Assembly (NCBI RefSeq): GCF_000745835.1
Contig: NZ_JQKB01000011.1
Span: forward strand, 83,567 to 147,566
DNA: 64,000 bases
Reading direction: 5' to 3'
Origin: Belnapia moabensis DSM 16746
GTDB taxonomy: Bacteria > Pseudomonadota > Alphaproteobacteria > Acetobacterales > Acetobacteraceae
The position numbers and the translations under genes were made by a program. The notes under the pieces are model-generated. The model worked only from the letters and a program-made list of their open reading frames with translations, ran no database searches and was not told the DNA's origin. Position 1 is the stretch's first letter; the number at the start of each line of letters is the position of its first letter. Positions 41,719-50,152 of this stretch are shown here, in pieces.

Positions 41719-41744
41719 CCGACCGGGTGCCACCACCCGATCGG
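41719..41744 (-). terminator. distal hairpin downstream of the PspA-like gene
   Basis: CCGA-CC-GGGTG-CCAC-CACCC-GA-TCGG folds into a stem with one internal 2x2 mismatch. It lies 67-92 nt after the stop of the minus-strand PspA-like gene and before the SDR gene. Confidence 0.3.
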
Positions 41745-41750
41745 AGGTAT

Positions 41751-41779
41751 CCGCTCCATCGGACAACGGCTCGGAGCGG
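41751..41779 (-). terminator. proximal hairpin downstream of the PspA-like gene
   Basis: Perfect 7-bp stem CCGCTCC/GGAGCGG (41751-41757 and 41773-41779), 15-nt loop, 32-60 nt after the stop on the minus strand. No U tract. Confidence 0.35.
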
Positions 41780-41810
41780 GGTCCTTGAGCCGGTGCGGAC
41801 GGAAGCCGCT

Positions 41811-42620
41811 CTAGCCGCGGTCCGGCGCGTTGAGCTGGCGCGGGGCGCCGAGCTGCTTCTGGCGGAGCGCGGAGAGCCGGTCCGACAGGGTGTTCGGCAG
41901 GGCGGGACGGCCGGAGGCGGCGGCCATGGCGGCGGCGATGTTCGGGTCGTCCTGTTCCGGGCGGCTCGGCTGCAGCAGCTTGGCCTTCGAGTTGGCGGCC
42001 TCGGCGGCGGCCAGGTTGCGCGCGGCGTTGTCCTGCATCGCCTTCAGCGCGACGGAGAGGCCGCTGGTGGCGCTGGAAAGGCCGGCGGCCTGGCGGGCGG
42101 CCTCGGCGCGGCGCTCGGCGACCTCGCGCTGCTGCTCGGCGCGGCCCATGTCGCGCTGGGCGCGGTTCAGCGCGTCGCGGGCGCCCTTCAGCTTCTGGCC
42201 GGCCTGGGCGTAGGTGTCCTCGAGCATGTGGAGGAACTGGGCGGCGTCGGCGGCATCCTGCCGCTCGCGGTCGATGTCGGGGGCCATCTGCTCGAGCATG
42301 CCGACCAGGGTGGCGAGGCTGCGCTCCAGCTCGGCCTTGCGGGTGGGGTCGGCCTCGGCCTGCATGCGCTGCTGGAGCTGCTCGGCGGCGGCCATGCGCT
42401 GCTGCGAGAGCTGGCTGATGGCATCGGCCTCGCGCTGCTCGCGGTCGAAGGCCTGGCGGGCCTCGGCGACCTGGCGGCCGAGCTCGTCGAGATGCTGTTC
42501 CATGCCGCGCAGCTCAGCCTCGGTGGCGGATTGCGGGTCCCAGCGGACCAGCGCCTCGACGGCGCCCTGGACGGCCTGGTCGGTCTTCACGCCGACGAGG
42601 TTGCGGATGAAGGAGATCAT
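41811..42620 (-). CDS. PspA/IM30-like coiled-coil protein (YjfJ type)
   Basis: 269 residues, almost wholly α-helical and rich in Ala, Gln, Glu and Arg. The N-terminus MISFIRNLVGVKTDQAVQG could be the amphipathic membrane-contact helix of the PspA family, followed by long coiled-coil stretches (about residues 40-210) such as LERSLATLVGMLEQMAPDIDRER. The ending QLGAPRQLNAPDRG is disordered. It stands with DUF350 and DUF2491 genes, the same set as E. coli yjfJ-yjfL-yjfK, which supports a membrane-maintenance role. A PspF-type regulator is not present. The open frame extends far upstream into the DUF350 gene; the ATG at 42620 fits. Confidence 0.78.
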   Translation of the reverse strand: MISFIRNLVGVKTDQAVQGAVEALVRWDPQSATEAELRGMEQHLDELGRQVAEARQAFDREQREADAISQLSQQRMAAAEQLQQRMQAEADPTRKAELERSLATLVGMLEQMAPDIDRERQDAADAAQFLHMLEDTYAQAGQKLKGARDALNRAQRDMGRAEQQREVAERRAEAARQAAGLSSATSGLSVALKAMQDNAARNLAAAEAANSKAKLLQPSRPEQDDPNIAAAMAAASGRPALPNTLSDRLSALRQKQLGAPRQLNAPDRG

Positions 42621-42655
42621 GCTGGCGGTTCCTCGATTGAAAGTTGGTTGATGGG

Positions 42656-43069
42656 TCAGCCGGCCATGGCGCCGGCGTTGACGAGCGCGACGGCGAGCTG
42701 GATGCCGACGACGACGCAGGCGGCGCCGGCATTGCCCGCCTCGATCATCGCGCGGAGGCCACGGAACAACGCGGCGGTGAGCAGGAAGGCGAGGAGCTGC
42801 ACCACCACCGCGACCGTGCCCCAGATCAGGATGTCGAGCGTGACCGCGCTGGTCGCCAGCGTTGCGGCGAGCGGGATGGCCATGGCGACGAGGGCGCCCA
42901 TGAAGACGATGCCGGCGGCGGCATTGCCCTCGCGCACCAGCCGTGCCTCCTGGAAGGGGGTGACGGCCATGTAGCAGGCGATGCCGATCGCCAGCAGCCC
43001 CAGGGTGGCGGCCAGCTGCAGGACCAGGATGGGCAGGCCGGAGCCGAGGGTCTCCAGGATCGAATCCAA
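42656..43069 (-). CDS. DUF350 family membrane protein (YjfL type)
   Basis: 137 residues with four predicted helices, arranged as two DUF350 repeats: LVLQLAATLGLLAIGIACYMAVTPFQEARLVREGNAAAG, then DILIWGTVAVVVQLLAFLLTAALF and NAGAACVVVGIQLAVALVNAGAM. The TTG start at 43069 has GGAGG about 10 nt ahead; no ATG gives a shorter or cleaner start. It lies between DUF2491 and the PspA-like gene with gaps of about 29 and 35 nt. Members are called YjfL-like or UPF0719; the function is unknown but they co-occur with PspA-like proteins. Confidence 0.82.
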   Translation of the reverse strand: MDSILETLGSGLPILVLQLAATLGLLAIGIACYMAVTPFQEARLVREGNAAAGIVFMGALVAMAIPLAATLATSAVTLDILIWGTVAVVVQLLAFLLTAALFRGLRAMIEAGNAGAACVVVGIQLAVALVNAGAMAG

Positions 43070-43098
43070 GGCGGGGTTTCCTCCGGTGTCGTTGGGGG

Positions 43099-44727
43099 TC
43101 AGGCGAGGGAGAGGGAGGCTGGGCTGATGTCGATGCCGGCGCGGACCTCGACCCAGGCACGGCCACCCTCCTCGACCGCGGAGACGAGGATGTATTCGAC
43201 CTGCGGCGCCGGGGCGGCGAGGCCGGTTTCGGCTGCGTAGAGCATCGCGTGCTGCTGGCGCTGGCGGGTGCCTTCGAGGCTCTCGATGGTCTCGGGCATG
43301 GGGCGCGGCGGCACCGGGTCGGCGCCCGGGGACCAGTGGCGGGCGTAGAGCTTGCCGTCCCGGGTCTGGAATTCGGGCCAGCCGATCATGCCCTGCTGCG
43401 GGTCGAGCCAGACGCCCCACTCCGCCTCGTCGGCCGGGGAGACCTCGTCCAGGATAGCGAAGTAGCGGCACTCGCCGACCTCGCCCCGGGCGTCGAGGTA
43501 GATCTGGAAGAAGCTGCGGCCATCCGGCAGGTAGAGCCGGGTCAGCTCCTCATTGCCCTCGCGGATGCGGCCCACCGCCTGCACGCTGACCCGGGCATCG
43601 CCCTGGGCGAAGGCGGGGGCCGGCAGCTTGATGCTGCCGGCGCCGAGCAGGAAGGGCGTCGGGTCGCAGGTGATGGTCATGCCGAGGCGGAAGCGCGGGG
43701 CGTTGGGGGGCATGTCCGTGCTCGTCCGGGGGGCGGAGGTGGGCTGGGTTGTGCCGGGGGTGGAGGAAGCGGCCCGGCGGCGGCGCAGGGCGAGGAAGCC
43801 GATGACGCCGGCGCCGCCGAGCAGGACGAGCCAGGGGATGCCGCCGCCTGCCTCCGCCGGCGGGGCGGCGGGGGTGCGGGTATCGGTGCGCGGCGCGGTG
43901 GCGACCTCGGGCGGCACGTCGGGCGGCAGGTAGTTCGGGTCGCGCGGCTGGCCCTGGCGCTCGGCCAGGCGGCGGTCGAGCTCGTCGAGCTGGCGGCGGA
44001 TCTCGGGGTCGGTCTGGGCGCGGCTCTCGGCCTCGGCCCGGAAATCGCGGTAGCCCGGGTCGTCCCGGTGGTTGTGGAAGAAGTCGGTGGAGCCGGCGCG
44101 GCCGAGATTGTTCAGCAGGAACCAGAGGAAGACGCCATCCCACAGGCCGAAGCTGCGCTGCATGCCGGGGAAGCCCTGCGGCGACCAGCCACGGTCACCG
44201 TACCAGCCGCCATTGCGGCCTGCGCGGGCGCCGGGCATCGGGGCGACCGGGGGCGTGCGGGCGCCGCCACGCCACCAGCCGCCATCGGTCTGCGCGGGTG
44301 GCAAGGGAGGCTGGCGCTGCGGGCGCTGGGCCTGCTGCTGGGCCTGTTCCTGGGCCTGGCGCTGCTGGGCGCGCATGCGGGAGAGGGCGTCGCCCGAGCG
44401 CTCCCGCGAATAGGACCGGTCCCAGGCGGAGCCGCTGCCGACCGAGGGACGCCGGGGATAGGCGCCGCCCGGCAGGGAGGGGCGCGCATAGCCGCCGCTG
44501 CTGGAGGGCGTGCGCGGCGCGACGCGGGAGCCGCCGAAGGAGGGCGTGCGCGTGTAGCCTCCGCCCGACCGCATGGCGCCGCCGGGGCGGGAGTACCCGC
44601 CGCTCGACCGCATCTGCGCCATGGCGTCGGGGACGAGGCTGATCGCGCCTGGGCCCGTGGCCAGGAGGGCGAGGCCGAGGATCGCGGCGAGGAGGCGCCC
44701 GGGCCCGCTGCTGCCGTTCATCCGCAT
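43099..44727 (-). CDS. DUF2491 (YjfK-like) protein with a long exported low-complexity N-terminal half
   Basis: 542 residues from the ATG at 44727. An N-terminal signal or anchor (PGRLLAAILGLALLATGPGAISLV) leads to a Gly/Ser/Arg/Pro/Gln-rich half (about 30-180). After an Asp/Arg-rich linker comes a membrane helix (GIPWLVLLGGAGVIGFLALRRRR, about 300-325), and the C-terminal about 190 residues form DUF2491: FRLGMTITCDPTPFLLG, FFQIYLDARGEVGECRYFAILDEV, WGVWLDPQQGMIGWPEFQTRDG. E. coli YjfK has only the DUF2491 part, so the extra half is a distinctive addition. Expected topology puts DUF2491 in the cytoplasm. Confidence 0.8.
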   Translation of the reverse strand: MRMNGSSGPGRLLAAILGLALLATGPGAISLVPDAMAQMRSSGGYSRPGGAMRSGGGYTRTPSFGGSRVAPRTPSSSGGYARPSLPGGAYPRRPSVGSGSAWDRSYSRERSGDALSRMRAQQRQAQEQAQQQAQRPQRQPPLPPAQTDGGWWRGGARTPPVAPMPGARAGRNGGWYGDRGWSPQGFPGMQRSFGLWDGVFLWFLLNNLGRAGSTDFFHNHRDDPGYRDFRAEAESRAQTDPEIRRQLDELDRRLAERQGQPRDPNYLPPDVPPEVATAPRTDTRTPAAPPAEAGGGIPWLVLLGGAGVIGFLALRRRRAASSTPGTTQPTSAPRTSTDMPPNAPRFRLGMTITCDPTPFLLGAGSIKLPAPAFAQGDARVSVQAVGRIREGNEELTRLYLPDGRSFFQIYLDARGEVGECRYFAILDEVSPADEAEWGVWLDPQQGMIGWPEFQTRDGKLYARHWSPGADPVPPRPMPETIESLEGTRQRQQHAMLYAAETGLAAPAPQVEYILVSAVEEGGRAWVEVRAGIDISPASLSLA

Positions 44728-44737
44728 CGGCGGGATG

Positions 44738-45001
44738 TCAGCGCATGTTGGGGGGATTGGCCTGCCCGGCCGGCGGCAGGGGCGTGCGCGCCGTGGTGTC
44801 GGGGGCAGTGTTCGCGGCGCCGCCGCCGGGGTCGGTGCGCGGGCGACCATTGGTGAGTTCGCCGGGCTTCGGGGCCGGGGGCGCGGCCTCCGGCGCCGGG
44901 CGGGGAATCGGGCGGTCGACGCCCTGGGCAGGGGCCGTGCCCTGGGCTACAGCCGCGAGGGGAAGGGCGAGGAGGATGGCGAGGATGGGGAGGAGGCGCA
45001 T
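44738..45001 (-). CDS. small proline-rich exported protein
   Basis: 87 residues with a Sec signal (RLLPILAILLALPLAAVAQ) and a disordered Pro/Ala-rich mature part (RPAPEAAPPAPKPGELTNGRP). It precedes the DUF2491 gene by 10 nt on the same strand and may belong to that operon. No domain seen; function unknown. Confidence 0.6.
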   Translation of the reverse strand: MRLLPILAILLALPLAAVAQGTAPAQGVDRPIPRPAPEAAPPAPKPGELTNGRPRTDPGGGAANTAPDTTARTPLPPAGQANPPNMR

Positions 45002-45109
45002 GGCCGGGCAACGCCGCGTGTGGGCGGCGGGTTGCGGTGAACGCGGCGCCGCTTGCGGCGTTGAACATCATGGCCGGGTGCGGGTGGCGCCTGGAGATTG
45101 GGGCCTCGC

Positions 45110-45322
45110 ATGAACGAACAGGACGATCCCAGGTTGAACGCGCGCCGGCGCTTCTTCGGTGCGCTCGGACTGGTGGCCGTGGCGGCGCCGGCCGCGGCCT
45201 TTGAGGCGGATGGCGGCACGGGCGGCTTGCCGCCGCAGAAGGAGAGCGAGGCGGAGAAGCGCAAGCCGCGCTACCGCGAGACCGACCATGTGCGGGCCTT
45301 CTACCGCACCAACAGGTACTGA
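45110..45322 (+). CDS. formate dehydrogenase-associated small twin-arginine protein
   Basis: 70 residues with a twin-arginine signal (NARRRFFGALGLVAVAAPAAA) and a short basic tail ending DHVRAFYRTNRY. Such short Tat-signal proteins are typically the first gene of alphaproteobacterial formate dehydrogenase operons; their role is unclear, perhaps assembly or export. It ends 5 nt before the α-subunit gene. ATG at 45110; an upstream in-frame alternative adds four codons. Confidence 0.8.
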   Translation: MNEQDDPRLNARRRFFGALGLVAVAAPAAAFEADGGTGGLPPQKESEAEKRKPRYRETDHVRAFYRTNRY

Positions 45323-45327
45323 CCGTC

Positions 45328-48273
45328 ATGCTGATTCGGCGGAGCGAGGGCCAGGCAGCGCGGCAGCGGCTGGCGGGGGCGTATCAGGGGCTGAGCGCGG
45401 GCGGGACGGACCGGCGCGGCTTCCTGAAGCAGGCGGGGCTCGGCGGGGCGGGGCTGGCGGCGCTCGGCGCGCTGCCGCCGCGGATGACGCAGGCGGCGGA
45501 GGCGCCACGCCGCGCCGTGCCGATCCAGCGGGTGAAGAATGTCTGCACCCATTGCTCGGTCGGCTGCAGCGTCATCGCCGAGGTGCAGGATGGCGTCTGG
45601 ACCGGGCAGGAGCCGGCCTATGAATCGCCGATCAACCGCGGCACGCACTGCGCCAAGGGTGCCTCCGTGCGCGAGCTGGTGCATGGCGGGCGGCGCCTGA
45701 AATATCCGATGAAGCTGGTCGGCGGGGAATGGCAGCGCCTTTCCTGGGACCAGGCGTTGGACGAGATCTCGGCCAAGCTGCTGGAGATCCGCGAGCGGAG
45801 CACGCCGGAGGCGGTGTTCTGGCTGGGCTCGGCAAAGTTCACCAACGAGGCGGCCTACCTGTTCCGAAAGTTCGGCGCCTTCTGGGGGAGCAACAACACC
45901 GACCACCAGGCGCGCATCTGCCACTCGACCACCGTGGCGGGCGTGGCGAATACCTGGGGCTACGGGGCGCAGACCAACAGCTACAACGATATCCGCAACG
46001 CCAAGACCATGATCATCATGGGCGGCAACCCGGCGGAATCGCACCCGATCGCCGTCCAGCATATCCTGGCAGGACGGGAGCTGAACCGGTCGCACCTTTT
46101 CGTCGTCGACCCGCGCTTCACCCGGACGGCGGCGCATGCGACAGACTATGTGCGCATCCGGCCAGGCACGGACATCCCCGTCATCTGGGGGATGCTGTGG
46201 CACATCTTCGAGAATGGCTGGGAGGACAACGAGTTCATCCATCAGCGCGTCTACGGCATGGACGAGATCCGGCGCGAGGTGGCGAAGTGGAACCCGCGCG
46301 AGGTGGAGCGGGTGAGCGGAGTGCCGGAGGCGCAGCTGAAGCGCATGGCGCAGGTCTTCGCCACGCAGAAGCCGGCGACGCTGATCTGGTGCATGGGCGC
46401 GACGCAGAAGACGGTCGGCACCGCCAATGTGCGGGCCTTCTCGATCCTGCTGCTGGCGACGGGAAATGTCGGCAGCGCAGGCACGGGGGCCAACATCTTC
46501 CGCGGCCACACCAATGTGCAGGGGGCCACCGATATGGGCCTCGATGTCTCCACGCTGCCGGCCTATTACGGGCTCGACGAGGCGGCCTGGCGGCATTGGT
46601 GCCGGGTCTGGGAAGTCGACTACGAGTGGATGCTGTCGCGCTTCGTCGACAAGAAATTCATGGAGATGCCCGGCATCCCGAGCACGCGCTGGTTCGACAG
46701 CGTGGTGCTGCCGAAGGACCAGATCGAGCAGCCGACGAACTGCAAGGCGATGTTCGTCATGGGCCATGGCGGCAACACCGTCACGCGCATGCCGGAGGCG
46801 GTGAAGGGGCTGGAGCAGCTGGAGCTGCTGGTGGTCGCCGACCCGCACCCGACAACCTATGCGCAGATCTCGAACCGGCGCGACGGCACCTACCTGCTGC
46901 CGATCTGCACCAGCTTCGAGACGGTGGGCAGCCGCACCGCCTCCAACCGCTCGCTGCAATGGGGCGAGAAGGTCGTCGAGCCGATCTTCGAGAGCCGCAA
47001 CGACTACGACGTGATGTATGCGCTGGCGAAGCGCCTCGGCTTCGCCGACCAGATGTTCAGGAACATCAAGGTCAATGACGGGGTGGTGGTGGTGGAGGAC
47101 ATCCTCCGCGAGATCAACCGCGGCACCTGGGCGCTGGGCTATACCGGGCAGTCGCCGGAGCGGCTGCGCCACCACATGGAGAACCAGCAGCATTTCGACG
47201 TGACGACGCTGCGCGGCCGGCCCGGCACGCCGGTGGAGGGCGAGGTCTATGGCCTGCCCTGGCCCTGCTGGGGCACGCCGGAGATGAAGCACCCCGGCAC
47301 GCATATCCTCTACGACACCTCGCTGCATGTGAAGGAGGGCGGCGGCACCTTCCGCGCGCGCTTCGGCGTGGAGCGGAACGGGGAGACGCTGCTGGCGGAG
47401 GGGAGCTACAGCAAGGGCTCCGAGATCCAGGACGGCTATCCGGAATTCACCGTCGCCGTGCTGAAGCGGCTTGGCTGGTTCGACGAGCTGACGGCGCATG
47501 AAAAGGAGTCGATCGCGCGCGTCGGCGGGCAGAACATCGACCGCGTCTCCTGGTCCACGGACCTGTCGGCGGGGATCATCCGCGTCGCCATGGAGCATGG
47601 CTGCCTGCCCTACGGCAACGGCAAGGCGCGGGCCGTCGCCTGGAACCTGCCGGACCCGGTGCCGGTGCACCGCGAGCCGATCTACACGCCGCGCCTCGAC
47701 CTGATCCCGACGCCGGCGCAGGCGCGGGTGTTGGCGGCCGACCCGAAGGCGATCGCACCGACGGGGACCTACCCGACGCTGCGCGACCGGCGCGGCTACC
47801 GGGTGCCGCATCTCGGGCTCAGCATCCAGATGCGCTCGCATCAGGTGGCGAAGGAATTCCCGATCATCCTCACCTCGGGCCGGCTGGTGGAGTACGAGGG
47901 CGGTGGCGAGGAGACGCGGTCGAACCCCTGGCTCGCCGAGTTGCAGCAGGACATGTTCGTCGAGATCAACACGGCCGATGCGGCGGAGCGTGGCATCGGG
48001 CCGGGGCAATGGGTCTGGGTGCTGGGGCCGGAGAACAGCGCGCGGATCCGGGTGAAGGCGCTGGTGACGGAGCGCGTGGCGCGCGGCGTCGCCTTCATGC
48101 CCTACCATTTCGGCGGCTGGTGGCAGGGCGAAGACCGCAGGCGCTTCTACCCGCCGGGGACCGACCCCATCGTGCTCGGGGAGAGCGCGAACACCGTCAC
48201 CACCTACGGCTACGATCCGGTGACCTTCATGCAGGAGACCAAGGTGACGCTCTGCCAGATCAGGAGCGCATAA
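45328..48273 (+). CDS. respiratory formate dehydrogenase, α (catalytic, molybdopterin) subunit
   Basis: 981 residues. A twin-arginine signal (DRRGFLKQ at 28-35) shows the enzyme faces the periplasm. The 4Fe-4S ligands are Cys73, Cys76, Cys80 and Cys108 (VCTHCSVGCSV...THCAKG). The active-site region DHQARICHSTTV carries Cys198-His199, so this is the cysteine form, not a selenocysteine one. ENRIVILAWCYSLF-like motifs do not apply here; instead GGNPAESHPIAVQHI, FRGHTNVQGATDMG and the C-terminal molybdopterin-dinucleotide domain (residues about 800-981, with SGRLVEYEGGGEETRS) complete the DMSO-reductase fold. It is followed by β and γ subunits. It oxidises formate to CO2 and passes electrons to quinone. 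Confidence 0.96.
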   Translation: MLIRRSEGQAARQRLAGAYQGLSAGGTDRRGFLKQAGLGGAGLAALGALPPRMTQAAEAPRRAVPIQRVKNVCTHCSVGCSVIAEVQDGVWTGQEPAYESPINRGTHCAKGASVRELVHGGRRLKYPMKLVGGEWQRLSWDQALDEISAKLLEIRERSTPEAVFWLGSAKFTNEAAYLFRKFGAFWGSNNTDHQARICHSTTVAGVANTWGYGAQTNSYNDIRNAKTMIIMGGNPAESHPIAVQHILAGRELNRSHLFVVDPRFTRTAAHATDYVRIRPGTDIPVIWGMLWHIFENGWEDNEFIHQRVYGMDEIRREVAKWNPREVERVSGVPEAQLKRMAQVFATQKPATLIWCMGATQKTVGTANVRAFSILLLATGNVGSAGTGANIFRGHTNVQGATDMGLDVSTLPAYYGLDEAAWRHWCRVWEVDYEWMLSRFVDKKFMEMPGIPSTRWFDSVVLPKDQIEQPTNCKAMFVMGHGGNTVTRMPEAVKGLEQLELLVVADPHPTTYAQISNRRDGTYLLPICTSFETVGSRTASNRSLQWGEKVVEPIFESRNDYDVMYALAKRLGFADQMFRNIKVNDGVVVVEDILREINRGTWALGYTGQSPERLRHHMENQQHFDVTTLRGRPGTPVEGEVYGLPWPCWGTPEMKHPGTHILYDTSLHVKEGGGTFRARFGVERNGETLLAEGSYSKGSEIQDGYPEFTVAVLKRLGWFDELTAHEKESIARVGGQNIDRVSWSTDLSAGIIRVAMEHGCLPYGNGKARAVAWNLPDPVPVHREPIYTPRLDLIPTPAQARVLAADPKAIAPTGTYPTLRDRRGYRVPHLGLSIQMRSHQVAKEFPIILTSGRLVEYEGGGEETRSNPWLAELQQDMFVEINTADAAERGIGPGQWVWVLGPENSARIRVKALVTERVARGVAFMPYHFGGWWQGEDRRRFYPPGTDPIVLGESANTVTTYGYDPVTFMQETKVTLCQIRSA

Positions 48274-48274
48274 G

Positions 48275-48871
48275 ATGGCGCGGATGAAGTTCCTGTGCGA
48301 CAGCGACCGTTGCATCGAGTGCAACGCCTGCGTCACCGCCTGCAAGAACGAGAACGAGGTGCCCTGGGGCATCAACCGGCGGCGCGTCGTCACCATCGGC
48401 GACGGCAAGCCGGGCGAGCGCTCCATCTCCATGGCCTGCATGCACTGCACCGATGCGCCCTGCGCCGCGGTCTGCCCAGTCGCCTGCTTCTACGGCACGG
48501 AGGATGGGCTGGTTCTGCACGACAAGGATCTCTGCATCGGCTGCGGCTACTGCTTCTACGCCTGCCCCTTCGGCGCGCCGCAATATCCTCGCGTCGGCAA
48601 TTTCGGCGGGCGGGGCAAGATGGACAAGTGCACCTACTGCGCCGGCGGGCCGCAGCAGGACAACTCGGCCGTCGAGTACATGCAGTACGGCGCCAACCGC
48701 ATCGCCGAGGGCAAGCTGCCGCTCTGCGCCGAGATGTGCTCGACCAAGGCATTGCTGGCGGGCGACGGCGAGATCATCGCCAGCATCTACAAGGAGCGGG
48801 TGCAGCAGCGCGGCTACGGCTCCGGCGCCTGGGGCTGGCGGACGGCCTACCGCGAGGAGTTGCCGGCATGA
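48275..48871 (+). CDS. fdh3B: formate dehydrogenase β subunit (four 4Fe-4S clusters)
   Basis: 198-residue ferredoxin-like subunit with four cysteine clusters: CIECNACVTACKNE (about residues 13-25), CMHCTDAPCAAVCPVAC, CIGCGYCFYACPFG and a split fourth set (CTYCAGG ... CAEMCSTKAL). It passes electrons from the molybdenum subunit to the membrane cytochrome. It starts 1 nt after the α stop and its stop overlaps the γ start (ATGATG). No C-terminal membrane helix, so anchoring is through γ. Confidence 0.94.
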   Translation: MARMKFLCDSDRCIECNACVTACKNENEVPWGINRRRVVTIGDGKPGERSISMACMHCTDAPCAAVCPVACFYGTEDGLVLHDKDLCIGCGYCFYACPFGAPQYPRVGNFGGRGKMDKCTYCAGGPQQDNSAVEYMQYGANRIAEGKLPLCAEMCSTKALLAGDGEIIASIYKERVQQRGYGSGAWGWRTAYREELPA

Positions 48872-50022
48872 TGCGGCTCGCAATGGCGCTGGTGCTGCTG
48901 CTGCCGCTCGGCGGGGCGATGGCGCAGCAGGACTCCGGGGCGCCGGCCGGCGGCGCGCCTTCCGTCCAGTCAGTGGCGCCCGAGGTGGGCTCGGGACGGG
49001 GCGGGACGAACAATGCCCAGCAGCCCTCGAGCTCCGACCCGGCGACGCAGACCGGCGGGCCGCGGCCGGCGCCGATCCCGCCCAAGCCGCGCGTGGCGGT
49101 GGAGCCGATCGTGGCGCCGCCGCCCTTCACCGCGCGCAGCGACACCGATGCGACGGCGCTCGAGGCGCAGCGTGCGGAGCATGGCGGCGTGATCGAGGGC
49201 GCGGTCAGCATCCCTAACCAGGCGGCAGGCATCCTCGTCCAGCCGGCGGGGCGGGATTGGCGGGGCTTCCGCACGCGCATCCTGACGATCGCGGGGGCGG
49301 TGATCCTGCTCGGCACTGTCTTCATCCTGGCCGGGCTCTATTTGCTGCGCGGGCCGCAGCGGATCGACGCCGGACGGTCGGGGCGGACGCTGCACCGCTA
49401 CGGGGCGTTCGAGCGGATGAACCATTGGATGGTCGCCGTCAGCTTCGTGCTGCTCGGGCTGACGGGGATCAACATCACCTTCGGACGGACGCTGCTCCGG
49501 CCGGTGATCGGGGCGGAGGCCTTCACCACCCTGACCTGGGTGGGGCAGGCGGTGCACCAGTTCCTCTCCTTCCCCTTCGTCATCGGGCTGATGGCGATGG
49601 TGGTGGTCTGGGCGCGGGACAACCTGCCGAGCCGGGTCGACATCGCCTGGATCAAGGCGGGCGGGCCGGCGGCGAAGGGGCATCCGCCGGCGGGGCGGTT
49701 CAACGCGGCGCAGAAGGCGCTCTACTGGTTCGTCGTCGGCGGCGGGGTGCTGGCGGCGGTCTCGGGCTACCTGCTGATGGCGCCGGGGCTGCTCGACAAC
49801 GTCATCAACCAGCAATGGGCGCATGTGCTGCACGGGCTGATGGCGATGGTGATGATGGCGGCGATCCTCGGCCATATCTACATCGGCACCATCGGCACCG
49901 AGGGCGCCTTCGAGGCGATGGCGACGGGGCGCGTCGACTACAACTACGCCCGGGAGCACCACAGCCTTTGGGTGGACGAGCGCGTGGCGGAGGCGCGGCG
50001 GCTGGCGGCGGGGGCGGACTAG
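48868..50022 (+). CDS. formate dehydrogenase γ subunit (cytochrome b556) with extended periplasmic N-terminus
   Basis: 384 residues. After a signal sequence (RLAMALVLLLPLGGAMAQ) comes a long Pro/Ala/Gly-rich segment (about 20-115), then four to five helices of the cytochrome b556 fold. Likely haem ligands: His in FERMNHWMVAVSFVLLG, in VGQAVHQFLSF, and in WAHVLHGLMAMVMMAAILGHIYIG. It reduces membrane quinone. The exported proline-rich leader is longer than in E. coli FdnI (217 residues), and resembles extended FdoI-like proteins of alphaproteobacteria. ATG at 48868 or 48871. Confidence 0.92.
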   Translation: MMRLAMALVLLLPLGGAMAQQDSGAPAGGAPSVQSVAPEVGSGRGGTNNAQQPSSSDPATQTGGPRPAPIPPKPRVAVEPIVAPPPFTARSDTDATALEAQRAEHGGVIEGAVSIPNQAAGILVQPAGRDWRGFRTRILTIAGAVILLGTVFILAGLYLLRGPQRIDAGRSGRTLHRYGAFERMNHWMVAVSFVLLGLTGINITFGRTLLRPVIGAEAFTTLTWVGQAVHQFLSFPFVIGLMAMVVVWARDNLPSRVDIAWIKAGGPAAKGHPPAGRFNAAQKALYWFVVGGGVLAAVSGYLLMAPGLLDNVINQQWAHVLHGLMAMVMMAAILGHIYIGTIGTEGAFEAMATGRVDYNYAREHHSLWVDERVAEARRLAAGAD

Positions 50023-50029
50023 GCCGCCA

Positions 50030-50056
50030 GAGCCGGTCCATCGGCAGGACCGGCTC
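50030..50056 (+). terminator. perfect hairpin after the formate dehydrogenase operon
   Basis: GAGCCGGTCC (50030-50039) and GGACCGGCTC (50047-50056) pair over 10 bp with a 7-nt loop, 8 nt after the γ-subunit stop. No U tract. The facing gene ends at 50153, so it may serve both sides. Confidence 0.55.
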
Positions 50057-50152
50057 CACCACGGGGCCGGTAGGTGGCTGGGCAAAGAGGGCGCCGTCCT
50101 GCGTCATCGCCCAGTGGCCAAGGCCGTCGCCTTTGCCGCTCCGGCCTGGCCC

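Noticed and set aside
45920..45930. Selenocysteine in the formate dehydrogenase
   Set aside because: The active-site codon is a normal Cys codon (Cys198), and no in-frame TGA exists.
45301..48450. Long minus-strand frame opposite the formate dehydrogenase α gene
   Set aside because: Antisense to an unmistakable enzyme; composition is His/Arg/Leu-rich noise.
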